A stretch of 61,101 bases of DNA from Burkholderia sp. IMCC1007 (GTDB taxonomy: Bacteria; Pseudomonadota; Gammaproteobacteria; Burkholderiales; Burkholderiaceae): contig NZ_JAPVQY010000049.1 of assembly GCF_027257875.1 (NCBI RefSeq), positions 1 to 61,101 on the forward strand, written 5' to 3'. Of the stretch, positions 24,919 to 33,249 are shown one piece after another. The notes beneath the pieces are model-generated. The model searched no databases. It was not told where the DNA came from and saw nothing but the letters and a program-made list of their open reading frames with translations. Position 1 is the stretch's first letter, and each line of letters opens with the position of its first letter. The position numbers and the translations under genes are program-made.

Positions 24919-26823
24919 ATGTACGACTTGCTGAAAACCATCGACGACCCGGCGGATTTGCGCCGCCTCGATCGTCGCCAACTCCAACCGCTCGCGGATG
25001 AACTGCGCGCGTTCGTGCTCGACAGCGTGTCGAAGACGGGCGGCCATCTGTCGTCCAACCTCGGGACGGTCGAGCTGACGATCGCGTTGCACTACGTGTT
25101 CAACACGCCGAACGACCGGATCGTCTGGGACGTGGGTCACCAGACCTACCCGCACAAGATCCTGACGGGTCGCCGCGACCAGATGCATACGCTGCGCCAG
25201 TACGACGGCATCTCGGGTTTCCCGCGCCGCAGCGAGTCGGAATACGACACGTTCGGCACCGCGCATTCGAGCACGTCGATCTCGGCCGCGCTCGGCATGG
25301 CGATCGGCAGCCAGCTGAACGGCGACGACCGCTTCTCGATCGCGGTGATCGGCGACGGTGCGATGACGGCCGGCATGGCGTTCGAGGCGATGAACAACGC
25401 GGGCGTGTCGGAAGATGCGAAGCTGCTCGTGATCCTGAACGACAACGACATGTCGATTTCGCCGCCGGTCGGCGCGCTGAATCGCCATCTCGCACGCCTG
25501 ATGTCGGGCCGCTTCTATGCGGCCGCGCGCGCGGGCGTCGAGCGGGTGCTGAGCGTCGCGCCCCCGGTGCTCGAACTCGCGCGCAAGCTCGAGGAGCATG
25601 CGAAGGGCATGGTCGTGCCGGCTACGCTGTTCGAAGAGTTCGGCTTCAACTACATCGGCCCGATCGACGGTCACGATCTCGATTCGCTGATCCCGACGCT
25701 GCAGAACATCCGCGAACTGCGCGGCCCGCAGTTCCTGCACGTGGTCACGAAGAAAGGCCAGGGCTACAAGCTCGCCGAAGCCGATCCCGTGCTCTATCAC
25801 GGCCCCGGCAAGTTCAACCCGGCAGAAGGCATCAAGCCGTCGCCCACGCCCGCGAAGAAGACGTACACGCAGGTGTTCGGCGAATGGCTGTGCGACGAAG
25901 CCGAGCGCGATACGCGCGTGGTCGGCATCACGCCCGCGATGCGCGAAGGCTCGGGCATGGTCGAATTCGAGAAGCGCTTCAAGGATCGCTACTACGACGT
26001 CGGCATCGCCGAGCAGCACGCGGTGACGTTCGCGGGCGGTCTCGCGACCGAAGGGCTGAAGCCCGTCGTCGCGATCTACTCGACGTTCCTGCAGCGTGCG
26101 TACGATCAGCTGATCCACGACGTCGCGCTGCAGAACCTGCCCGTCGTGTTCGCGATCGACCGCGCGGGCCTCGTCGGCGCCGACGGTGCGACGCACGCGG
26201 GCGCATACGATCTCGCGTTCATGCGCTGCATCCCGAACATGACGATCATGGCCGCGTCCGACGAGAACGAATGCCGCCAGATGCTGCACACGGCGCTCCA
26301 GCAGCCGAACCCGACCGCGGTGCGCTATCCGCGCGGCGCGGGCACGGGCGTGGCGACGGTGAAGGAATTCACCGAGATCCCGCTCGGCAAGGGCGAAGTG
26401 CGTCGCCGTACGTCGCAGCCGGAAGGCAAGCGCGTCGCGATCCTCGCGTTCGGCACGATGGTCGCGCCGTCGCTGGTGGCGGGCGAAGAGCTCGACGCAA
26501 CGGTCGCGAACATGCGCTTCGTGAAGCCCGTCGATGCGGCGCTGGTGCGCGAACTCGCCGAGACGCACGACTACCTCGTCACGGTCGAGGAAGGTTGCGT
26601 GATGGGCGGTGCGGGCTCCGCCTGCGTCGAAGCCCTGATGGAGAGTGGGGTTATCCGACCCGTAATACAATTGGGCCTCCCTGACCAGTTCATCGATCAC
26701 GGCGACCCCGCGAAGCTGCTGTCGCAATGCGGCCTCGACGGCGCGGGCATCGCGAAATCGATTCGCGAACGCTTCCTGAGCCCGGCGGCCGATGTCGCCG
26801 GTCAGGCGAAGCGCGTCGCGTAA
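24919..26823 (+). CDS. dxs: 1-deoxy-D-xylulose-5-phosphate synthase
   Basis: A 634-aa thiamine diphosphate enzyme catalysing the entry step of the MEP pathway from pyruvate and glyceraldehyde 3-phosphate. Seen: GGHLSSNLGTVELTIALHYV, the TPP motif GDGAMTAGMAFEAMNNAG (about residue 153), and the transketolase Pyr domain with DVGIAEQHAVTFAGGLA. Length and ends match DXS. Start at 24919 gives the normal MYDLLKTIDDP N-terminus; a TAGAAT -10-like hexamer at 24879-24884 suggests an own promoter in addition to read-through from ispA. Supplies precursors to IspA encoded upstream. Confidence 0.97.
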   Translation: MYDLLKTIDDPADLRRLDRRQLQPLADELRAFVLDSVSKTGGHLSSNLGTVELTIALHYVFNTPNDRIVWDVGHQTYPHKILTGRRDQMHTLRQYDGISGFPRRSESEYDTFGTAHSSTSISAALGMAIGSQLNGDDRFSIAVIGDGAMTAGMAFEAMNNAGVSEDAKLLVILNDNDMSISPPVGALNRHLARLMSGRFYAAARAGVERVLSVAPPVLELARKLEEHAKGMVVPATLFEEFGFNYIGPIDGHDLDSLIPTLQNIRELRGPQFLHVVTKKGQGYKLAEADPVLYHGPGKFNPAEGIKPSPTPAKKTYTQVFGEWLCDEAERDTRVVGITPAMREGSGMVEFEKRFKDRYYDVGIAEQHAVTFAGGLATEGLKPVVAIYSTFLQRAYDQLIHDVALQNLPVVFAIDRAGLVGADGATHAGAYDLAFMRCIPNMTIMAASDENECRQMLHTALQQPNPTAVRYPRGAGTGVATVKEFTEIPLGKGEVRRRTSQPEGKRVAILAFGTMVAPSLVAGEELDATVANMRFVKPVDAALVRELAETHDYLVTVEEGCVMGGAGSACVEALMESGVIRPVIQLGLPDQFIDHGDPAKLLSQCGLDGAGIAKSIRERFLSPAADVAGQAKRVA

Positions 26824-26881
26824 GCTGGCGCCGCCTGCGGGCGGTGTCGGTGCGACTGGCGCAACCGGTCTTCATTGATGC

Positions 26882-26917
26882 GGAAAACATGGGCCTGCGG
26901 GCCCATGTTGCTTTTCC
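26882..26917 (+). terminator. Terminator after dxs
   Basis: GGAAAACATGGGCC (26882-26895) pairs with GGCCCATGTT (26900-26909) and, past a 2-nt bulge, TTTTCC (26912-26917). Located 58 bp after the dxs stop and 60 bp before folE2; it could also act as an attenuator in the folE2 leader. Confidence 0.7.
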
Positions 26918-26976
26918 GGCTGCCGCATGGCGCGGCGTGCGCGTCGTCGGACGCGCGGCTTACAAGGATTGAACAA

Positions 26977-27786
26977 ATGAACCAGATGAATCCCGCCTTC
27001 GTGATGCCCGACGTGCAGAGCACGGTGGATACCCGGCAGATCCCGATTCAGCGCGTGGGCGTGAAGGCGGTCCGGCATCCGTTGACGGTGCGTACCGAAA
27101 GCGGCGACGTGCAACCGACGGTCGGTGTCTGGAATCTCGACGTGCGCCTGCCGGCCGATCAGAAGGGCACGCACATGTCGCGCTTCGTCGCGCTGCTCGA
27201 AGAGAATCGCGCGCCGCTGACGGTCGAACGCTTCCGCGCGATGCTCGCATCGATGCTCGAGAAGCTCGAAGCCGAGGCCGGCCGCATCGAAGTCACGTTC
27301 CCGTATTTCGTGAACAAGACGGCGCCGGTGTCCGGCGTGCAGAGCCTGCTCGACTATGAAGTGACGCTCGCGGGCGAAAGCCGCAACGGCGACACGCGCC
27401 TGTTCCTGAAGGTGCTCGTGCCGGTAACGAGCCTGTGCCCGTGCTCGAAGAAGATCTCCCAGTACGGCGCGCACAACCAGCGCTCGCACGTGACGATCGA
27501 TGCAGAGCTGGCCGCCGACCTGCCGGTCGAGGCGCTGATCCGCATCGCGGAAGAGGAAGCGTCGTGCGAGCTGTGGGGCCTGCTGAAGCGTCCGGACGAG
27601 AAGTTCGTCACGGAGCGTGCGTACGAAAACCCGAAGTTCGTCGAGGATCTGGTGCGCGACGTCGCGCAGCGTCTCGATGCGGACGAGCGCGTGATCGCGT
27701 ACGTGCTCGAAGCCGAGAACTTCGAGTCGATCCACAATCACAGCGCGTATGCGCTGATCGAGCGCGACAAGCGCGACGCGGCATAA
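26977..27786 (+). CDS. folE2: GTP cyclohydrolase FolE2 (type IB)
   Basis: A 269-aa COG1469 protein that converts GTP to dihydroneopterin triphosphate, first step of folate synthesis. Diagnostic segments are VGVKAVRHPLTVRT, KGTHMSRFVALLEE and VTSLCPCSKKISQYGAHNQR, where the Cys is the metal/active-site residue (about residue 149), and ENFESIHNHSAYA near the C-terminus. Start at 26977 follows AAGGA. FolE2 tolerates metals other than zinc and in some bacteria is induced by zinc shortage; I see no Zur box in the leader. Ends at a strong terminator. Confidence 0.95.
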   Translation: MNQMNPAFVMPDVQSTVDTRQIPIQRVGVKAVRHPLTVRTESGDVQPTVGVWNLDVRLPADQKGTHMSRFVALLEENRAPLTVERFRAMLASMLEKLEAEAGRIEVTFPYFVNKTAPVSGVQSLLDYEVTLAGESRNGDTRLFLKVLVPVTSLCPCSKKISQYGAHNQRSHVTIDAELAADLPVEALIRIAEEEASCELWGLLKRPDEKFVTERAYENPKFVEDLVRDVAQRLDADERVIAYVLEAENFESIHNHSAYALIERDKRDAA

Positions 27787-27814
27787 CGCTGCGGCGTTTT
27801 GTCGCGCCAATGAG

Positions 27815-27842
27815 AAAGGCCGCTCGAACGAGCGGCCTTTTT
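27815..27842. terminator. Bidirectional terminator between folE2 and tsaD
   Basis: AAAGGCCGCTCG (27815-27826) pairs perfectly with CGAGCGGCCTTT (27829-27840) and is followed by more Ts. It separates two convergent genes. Confidence 0.88.
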
Positions 27843-27873
27843 GTATCGTGCTCGCGGCGTCGCGTGGCGCGAC

Positions 27874-28914
27874 TCAGCGTGCGAGCGACGCAAGATCCCA
27901 GCGCGGCTTCACCGTGAACGCGTAGTCGGCATTCGCCTGTTCCGGCCAGCGGCCGAGCCGCAGTGCGCCGGCGAGCGCGATCATCGCGCCGTTGTCGGTG
28001 CAGAGCGCGAGGTCGGGGTAGTGCACGGCGAACCCGCGCTTGGCCGCAGCGGCCGATAGTGCCGCGCGCAACTGACGGTTCGCGCCGACGCCGCCCGCCA
28101 CCACCAGGCGCTTGAGCTTCGTCTTCTTCAGCGCGGCGAGCGACTTCGCGACGAGCACGTCGACGGCCGCATCGACGAAGCCGCGCGCGAGGTCGGCCTT
28201 CGCGCGCTCGAGCGCGTCGCCTTCGAGCTTCGCGGCCTCGAACTTCTTCATCTGCGTGAGCACGGCCGTCTTCAGGCCGCTGAAGCTGAAGTCGAGATCG
28301 CCCGAATGCAGCATCGGACGCGGCAGCACGACGGCGCCCGGCGTGCCCGTTTCCGCGAGCTTCGATACTTCGGGGCCGCCGGGGTAGCCGAGGCCGATCA
28401 GCTTCGCGGTCTTGTCGAACGCTTCGCCGGCCGCGTCGTCGAGTGTCTCGCCGAGCGTCTCGTACACGCCGACGTCGGTCACGCGCATCAGTTGCGTATG
28501 GCCGCCCGACACGAGCAGCGCGATGAACGGGAACGGCGGCGGCTCATCGACGAGCAGCGGCGACAGCAGGTGGCCTTCGAGGTGATGGATGCCGACGGTC
28601 GGCTTGTTCCACGCGAGCGCGAGCGCGTTCGCGATGCTCGCGCCGACCAGCAGTGCGCCCGCGAGGCCGGGGCCCTGCGTGAAGGCGATCGCGTCGATGT
28701 CGTCGCGGTGCGTGCCGCTTTGCGCCATCACTTCCTCGAGCAGCGGCAGCGCGCGGCGGATGTGGTCGCGCGATGCGAGCTCGGGCACGACGCCGCCGTA
28801 TTCGCGATGCATCGCGATCTGCGAATGGAGCGCGTGCGCGAGCAGGCCGCGCTGCGTGTCGTAGAGCGCGAGGCCGGTTTCGTCGCAGGAGCTTTCGATG
28901 CCGAGAACGAGCAT
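27874..28914 (-). CDS. tsaD: tRNA N6-adenosine threonylcarbamoyltransferase TsaD
   Basis: A 346-aa ASKHA-fold enzyme that transfers threonylcarbamoyl from TC-AMP to A37 of tRNAs reading ANN codons, working with TsaB and TsaE. The metal-binding signature HHLEGH (about residue 110), N-terminal LVLGIESSCDETGLAL, LVSGGHTQL and VAGGVGANRQLR are all present. The start at 28914 gives the normal N-terminus; the frame stays open 44 codons further upstream. tsaD lies near rpsU-dnaG-rpoD in many proteobacteria, as here. Confidence 0.97.
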   Translation of the reverse strand: MLVLGIESSCDETGLALYDTQRGLLAHALHSQIAMHREYGGVVPELASRDHIRRALPLLEEVMAQSGTHRDDIDAIAFTQGPGLAGALLVGASIANALALAWNKPTVGIHHLEGHLLSPLLVDEPPPFPFIALLVSGGHTQLMRVTDVGVYETLGETLDDAAGEAFDKTAKLIGLGYPGGPEVSKLAETGTPGAVVLPRPMLHSGDLDFSFSGLKTAVLTQMKKFEAAKLEGDALERAKADLARGFVDAAVDVLVAKSLAALKKTKLKRLVVAGGVGANRQLRAALSAAAAKRGFAVHYPDLALCTDNGAMIALAGALRLGRWPEQANADYAFTVKPRWDLASLAR

Positions 28915-29044
28915 GGGTGCGGGCAGGGCGCGCCGTATCGGGCGCGCCGCAGGATGGTCAACGTAACCAGCAATTATAGCAGGCGGGGGCTGGCCGCCGC
29001 TGCGGGCGGCTCGGGCTGCAGGCCGGACAGGTACAATCCGCGCC

Positions 29045-30265
29045 ATGGAAACTTATGACATCGCCGTGATCGGCGCGGGCGCCGCCGGAATGATGAGCGC
29101 CGCGGTCGCCGGGCAACTCGGCCGCCGCGTGGTGCTGATCGACCACGCGCCGCGGCTCGCCGAGAAAATCCGCATCTCGGGCGGCGGCCGCTGCAACTTC
29201 ACGAATCTGTACGCCGGCCCCGACAACTACCTGTCGTCGAATCCGCATTTCGCGCGCTCGGCGCTCGCGCGCTATACGCCGCGCGATTTCCTCGGGCTGC
29301 TCAAGCGGCATCACGTCACCTGGCACGAAAAGCACAAAGGTCAGCTCTTTTGCGACCACGGCAGTGACGCGATCATCGACGTGCTGAAGCACGAATGCGA
29401 CGCGGGCGGCATCGCGTGGCGCCGGCCCGTGGTCGTCGACGCAGTGCGCCATGCGCCGGAGCACGGCTTCACGCTCGACACGCAGCAGGCGGGGCCGATC
29501 CGCGCACGCGCGCTGGTCATTGCGACGGGCGGCCTGTCGATCCCGAAGATCGGTGCGACGGACTTCGGCTATCGGCTCGCGAAGCAGTTCGGCCACAAGC
29601 TCGTCGATACGCGGCCCGCGCTCGTGCCGCTCACCTTCGCGCAGCAGGACTGGGAGCCGTTCGCGGCGCTGTCCGGCGTGTCGCTCGAGGTGCGCGTGTC
29701 GACCGGCGACAAGAAGCGTGGCGGCGAATTCGTCGAGGATCTGCTGCTGACCCATCGCGGCCTGTCGGGGCCCGGCATCCTGCAGATCTCCAGCTACTGG
29801 CAGTCCGGCGACCCGATCCGCATCGACCTGCTGCCGCAGCGCGACGCAGTGGCCGAGCTGCTCGACGCAAAGCGCACGTCGAAGCGCCAGATCGGCTCGC
29901 TGCTCGCGGACTGGGTACCGTCGCGTCTCGCGCACGTCTGGCTCGACACGCACCGCGTCGCGGCCGATGCGCGGCTCGCGGACCTGGCCGACAAGACGCT
30001 GCGCCAGATCGGCGATGCGTTGTCCGGCTGGACGCTGACGCCGAACGGCACCGAGGGCTACAAGAAGGCCGAGGTGACGAAGGGCGGCGTCGATACGCGC
30101 GAACTGTCGTCGGCGACGATGATGAGCGCGCGGGTGCCGGGGCTGTTCTTCATCGGCGAAGCGGTGGACGTGACGGGCTGGCTCGGCGGCTACAACTTCC
30201 AGTGGGCGTGGGCGTCCGGCACGGCAGCCGGCCAGGCGGCGGCGGAGTTCGCGCGCGGCGCGTGA
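29045..30265 (+). CDS. BaiN/HI0933-family FAD-dependent oxidoreductase
   Basis: A 406-aa flavoprotein with N-terminal FAD motif DIAVIGAGAAGMMSA, followed by the family-typical ISGGGRCNFTN (about residue 44). The C-terminal FAD-binding segment is GLFFIGEAVDVTGWLGGYNF, then QWAWASGTAAG. These features define the HI0933/YhiN group, whose members include bile-acid-pathway BaiN, but whose role in proteobacteria is not settled. Divergent from tsaD (130 bp between starts) and inserted between tsaD and rpsU. It sits among essential genes, but nothing in the sequence ties it to them. Confidence 0.88.
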   Translation: METYDIAVIGAGAAGMMSAAVAGQLGRRVVLIDHAPRLAEKIRISGGGRCNFTNLYAGPDNYLSSNPHFARSALARYTPRDFLGLLKRHHVTWHEKHKGQLFCDHGSDAIIDVLKHECDAGGIAWRRPVVVDAVRHAPEHGFTLDTQQAGPIRARALVIATGGLSIPKIGATDFGYRLAKQFGHKLVDTRPALVPLTFAQQDWEPFAALSGVSLEVRVSTGDKKRGGEFVEDLLLTHRGLSGPGILQISSYWQSGDPIRIDLLPQRDAVAELLDAKRTSKRQIGSLLADWVPSRLAHVWLDTHRVAADARLADLADKTLRQIGDALSGWTLTPNGTEGYKKAEVTKGGVDTRELSSATMMSARVPGLFFIGEAVDVTGWLGGYNFQWAWASGTAAGQAAAEFARGA

Positions 30266-30327
30266 CGGCCCGCGGGCGGCTCGTGGATGAAGGGACCCGG
30301 CCCTTATGTCTTTGTGCGGCGCTCTGC

Positions 30328-30333
30328 TATACT
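30328..30333 (+). promoter_or_regulatory. Candidate -10 box for rpsU
   Basis: TATACT, preceded by TGC so it resembles an extended -10 (TGCTATACT), 39 bp before the rpsU ATG. No good -35 box at 16-18 bp is seen, consistent with an extended -10 promoter. Confidence 0.55.
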
Positions 30334-30371
30334 CGTAAGTCTTCCCCGCAAACCTTTATTCGTGTCGGATC

Positions 30372-30584
30372 ATGACGATCATTCGCGTTAAAGAGAACGA
30401 GCCGTTCGAAGTCGCCATGCGTCGCTTCAAGCGCACGGTCGAAAAGAATGGTCTGCTGACCGAGCTTCGTGCGCGCGAGTTCTACGAGAAGCCGACCGCC
30501 GAACGCAAGCGCAAGAAGGCTGCCGCGGTGAAGCGTCATTACAAGCGGATCCGCAGCCAGACGTTGCCGAAGAAGCTGTACTGA
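30372..30584 (+). CDS. rpsU: 30S ribosomal protein S21
   Basis: A 70-aa, strongly basic protein with the standard S21 sequence (ENEPFEVAMRRFKRTVEKNG, FYEKPTAERKRKKAAAVKRH). S21 helps base-pairing of the 16S rRNA 3' end with the mRNA ribosome site. First gene of the macromolecular-synthesis cluster rpsU-yqeY-dnaG-rpoD. A terminator 95 bp downstream probably sets rpsU mRNA well above that of dnaG. Confidence 0.98.
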   Translation: MTIIRVKENEPFEVAMRRFKRTVEKNGLLTELRAREFYEKPTAERKRKKAAAVKRHYKRIRSQTLPKKLY

Positions 30585-30678
30585 ACGATTGAGCGCCGCG
30601 CGATTCACCGAGCGGCGCACCGGCGATTCCGCAGGTCGGTTACGATCGCGGGGCGTGTCGCCGATGCCGGATTCGAGC

Positions 30679-30711
30679 AACCCGCTTGAGACATTGTCCC
30701 AAGCGGGTTTT
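30679..30711 (+). terminator. Terminator after rpsU
   Basis: AACCCGCTTG (30679-30688) pairs with CAAGCGGGTT (30700-30709), then TTTTG. In enteric bacteria the rpsU-dnaG interval also carries a terminator that lowers primase expression; this looks like the equivalent. Confidence 0.8.
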
Positions 30712-30764
30712 TGTGTTGACGCCTTTTGCGGGCGTCGAAGTCACACTTCCATCCCGGGTGCAAG

Positions 30765-31211
30765 ATGAGTTTGAAAGAGCAGATCAGCGAAGACATGAAG
30801 GCCGCGATGCGCGCGAAGGAAAGCGAGCGTCTGGCGACGATTCGCCTGCTGATGGCCGCGATCAAGCAACGCGAGGTCGACGATCGCGTGACCCTCGACG
30901 ATGCGGGCATTACGGCCGTGATCGACAAGATGATCAAGCAGCGCAAGGATTCGATCAGCCAGTTCGAGGCCGCAGGCCGCGACGATCTCGTCGCGAAGGA
31001 ACAGGCCGAACTGACCGTGCTGGGCGCGTACATGCCCGCGCAACTATCGGACGCCGAAGTGGCCGCCGAAGTGCAGGCCGCGGTCGCGGCCACGGGCGCG
31101 GCAGGCCCGCAGGACATGGGCAAGGTGATGGGCGTGCTGAAGGGCAAGCTCGCCGGCCGTGCCGACATGACGGCCGTTTCCGCGCAGGTCAAGGCCGCGC
31201 TTTCGAAGTAA
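30765..31211 (+). CDS. GatB/YqeY domain-containing protein
   Basis: A 148-aa protein composed of one YqeY/Aim41 domain: MSLKEQISEDMKAAMRAKES, RLATIRLLMAAIKQREVDDR and DMGKVMGVLKGKLAGRADMT. The fold equals the tRNA-binding tail of the amidotransferase subunit GatB, but this stand-alone form has no defined function. Its place between rpsU and dnaG is widespread among proteobacteria, suggesting a translation-related role. Start at 30765 is preferred over one 39 nt upstream that would cross the terminator-proximal leader. Confidence 0.92.
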   Translation: MSLKEQISEDMKAAMRAKESERLATIRLLMAAIKQREVDDRVTLDDAGITAVIDKMIKQRKDSISQFEAAGRDDLVAKEQAELTVLGAYMPAQLSDAEVAAEVQAAVAATGAAGPQDMGKVMGVLKGKLAGRADMTAVSAQVKAALSK

Positions 31212-31220
31212 CTCCCGCTT

Positions 31221-31249
31221 CCCGGCGCGTCGCATGCGCGTGCGCCGGG
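31221..31249 (+). terminator. Hairpin in yqeY-dnaG interval
   Basis: CCCGGCGC (31221-31228) pairs with GCGCCGGG (31242-31249). A T-run (31262-31269) lies 12 nt further, too far for a classical terminator, so this may instead attenuate or process the mRNA before dnaG. Confidence 0.4.
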
Positions 31250-31283
31250 GCATCGTATTGTCTTTTTTTCGGTCGATCCCACG

Positions 31284-33161
31284 GTGATTCCGCATTCGTT
31301 CCTGCAGGATTTGCTGAACCGCGTCGATATCGTCGACGTGGTGGGCCGGTACGTGCAGCTCAAGAAGGGCGGCGCGAACTTCATGGGGTTGTGCCCGTTC
31401 CACAACGAGAAGAGCCCGTCGTTTACCGTCAGCCCGACCAAGCAGTTCTATCACTGCTTCGGCTGCGGCGCGCACGGCACGGCGATCGGCTTCCTGATGG
31501 AACACGCAGGCCTGACGTTCCCGGAAGCGGTCCAGGAGCTCGCGCAATCGGTCGGCTTGACCGTGCCGCACGAGCCGTCGATGCGCGGCGGTGGTGGCGG
31601 CGGTGGCGGCGGTGGCGATTACCCGGCGCCCGTATCGAAGTCGGTCACGACTGCGCTGTCCGACGTGATGTCGGCCGCGTGCGACTACTACCGCAAGCAG
31701 TTGCGCGGCGCGACGGTCGCGATCCAGTATCTGAAGAACCGGGGCCTGACCGGCGAGATCGCCGCGCGCTTCGGGCTCGGCTATGCGCCGGACGGCTGGC
31801 AGAACCTCGAAACCGCGTTCCCGGACTACCGCGACGATTCGCTCGTCGAATCGGGGCTCGTGATCGTCAGCGAGAAGACCGACGGGCAAGGTGTCGCGCG
31901 CCGCTATGACCGGTTCCGCGAGCGGATCATGTTCCCGATCCGCAACGTGAAGGGGCAGGTGATCGGGTTCGGCGGCCGCGTGCTCGGCAGCGGCGAGCCG
32001 AAGTACCTGAACTCGCCCGAAACGCCGCTGTTCAACAAGGGCAGCGAACTGTACGGGCTGTTCGAGGCGCGTCTCGCGATTCGCGAGCGCAAGTACGTGC
32101 TGGTCGTCGAAGGCTACATGGACGTCGTCGCGCTCGCGCAGCTCGGGTTCCCGAACGCGGTCGCGACGCTCGGCACGGCGTGCACGCCGATCCACGTGCA
32201 GAAGCTGCTGCGCCAGACCGACACGGTCATCTTCAGCTTCGACGGCGATTCGGCCGGCCGGCGCGCGGCGCGCCGTGCGCTCGAGGCATGTCTGCCGCAT
32301 GCGGCGGACAACCGCACGATCCGATTCCTTTTCCTGCCGTCCGAGCATGATCCGGACAGCTACGTACGCGAATTCGGCGCCGACGCGTTCTCCGAGCAGG
32401 TCGAGCGCGCGATGCCGTTGTCGCAATTTCTGTTGAACGAAGCAATTGCCGGCAAGGCGCTCGATCAGCCGGAAGGCCGCGCGAAGGCGCTGTTCGATGC
32501 GAAGCCGCTGCTGCAGGCGCTGCCCGCGAACGCATTGCGGGCGCAGATCATGCACATGTTCGCCGACCGGCTCGATATCCCGTTCGAGGAAGTGGCCGGG
32601 CTATCCGACGTCGATGCGCGGATCGCCGCGCCGCCGCGCCAGGCGCCCCCGCGCAGCGAACGGCGGCGCGTGACCGACAGCGAAAAGCGGGCATTGCGCA
32701 CGCTCATCATGCATCCGCGGATCGCGTCGCAACTCGACGACGACCAGATCGCGACCCTGCGCGCGCTGCCGCGCATCGGCGAGTTGTTCGCCGAGGTGGT
32801 CGATCATGCGCGCGCGCTGGGCGACGGCGCCGAGTTCCGGCTGCTGTCGGATGTCCTGCGGACGTCCCCGCATGCGGCGACTTACGAGGAAATCTTCCGC
32901 GAAATTCTGGACTATGATGAAAATGTCCGCGACTTGCTGTTACAGAATCCGGAAGACGAGACGGTGCCCGAGCGGCAGCGTGAACAGGAACGGATCGCGG
33001 GGGAAGAGCTGCAGGCAGCGGTGCTCAAGATGCGCTATGACGCTTGCTGCGACCGGCTCGACAGGCTGGCGCGGCAATCCACTTTCACACCCGAGGAACT
33101 GGCCGAATTGACGGAATTGAACCAGCAGCGAACCGACATGAAGCGTCGGCTCGGGCTGTAG
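31284..33161 (+). CDS. dnaG: DNA primase
   Basis: A 625-aa primase. The N-terminal CHC2 zinc finger is intact (CPFHNEKSPSF then YHCFGCGAHG, residues about 40-65). The TOPRIM catalytic core shows VVEGYMDVVALAQLG and FSFDGDSAGRRAARRALEA (about 275-335). The C-terminal helicase-interaction domain ends in LNQQRTDMKRRLGL. A run of ten glycines (residues 102-111) links the zinc finger to the core. Translation starts at a GTG without a strong ribosome site, in keeping with low primase synthesis. Synthesises replication primers and binds DnaB. Confidence 0.97.
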   Translation: MIPHSFLQDLLNRVDIVDVVGRYVQLKKGGANFMGLCPFHNEKSPSFTVSPTKQFYHCFGCGAHGTAIGFLMEHAGLTFPEAVQELAQSVGLTVPHEPSMRGGGGGGGGGGDYPAPVSKSVTTALSDVMSAACDYYRKQLRGATVAIQYLKNRGLTGEIAARFGLGYAPDGWQNLETAFPDYRDDSLVESGLVIVSEKTDGQGVARRYDRFRERIMFPIRNVKGQVIGFGGRVLGSGEPKYLNSPETPLFNKGSELYGLFEARLAIRERKYVLVVEGYMDVVALAQLGFPNAVATLGTACTPIHVQKLLRQTDTVIFSFDGDSAGRRAARRALEACLPHAADNRTIRFLFLPSEHDPDSYVREFGADAFSEQVERAMPLSQFLLNEAIAGKALDQPEGRAKALFDAKPLLQALPANALRAQIMHMFADRLDIPFEEVAGLSDVDARIAAPPRQAPPRSERRRVTDSEKRALRTLIMHPRIASQLDDDQIATLRALPRIGELFAEVVDHARALGDGAEFRLLSDVLRTSPHAATYEEIFREILDYDENVRDLLLQNPEDETVPERQREQERIAGEELQAAVLKMRYDACCDRLDRLARQSTFTPEELAELTELNQQRTDMKRRLGL

Positions 33162-33194
33162 GCGGCCGGGGCGCCAGGAGAGGGCTCCCCCGCG

Positions 33195-33203
33195 TGCTAT
33201 AAT
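33195..33203 (+). promoter_or_regulatory. Extended -10 promoter of rpoD
   Basis: TGCTATAAT, a perfect extended -10 element, lies in the 88-bp dnaG-rpoD gap, 47 bp before the rpoD ATG. No -35 box is seen 17 bp upstream, which extended -10 promoters do not require. It would let rpoD be transcribed independently of rpsU and dnaG. Confidence 0.75.
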
Positions 33204-33249
33204 ATAAGGTTTCCAGCGGTTTGTTTTCTAAGCAGAGGCGAAATTCGCG

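Noticed and set aside
23728..26727. 999-codon minus-strand open frame opposite xseB-ispA-dxs
   Set aside because: Arg/His/Val-rich composition with no domain; it is the antisense shadow of three well-identified genes in GC-rich DNA.
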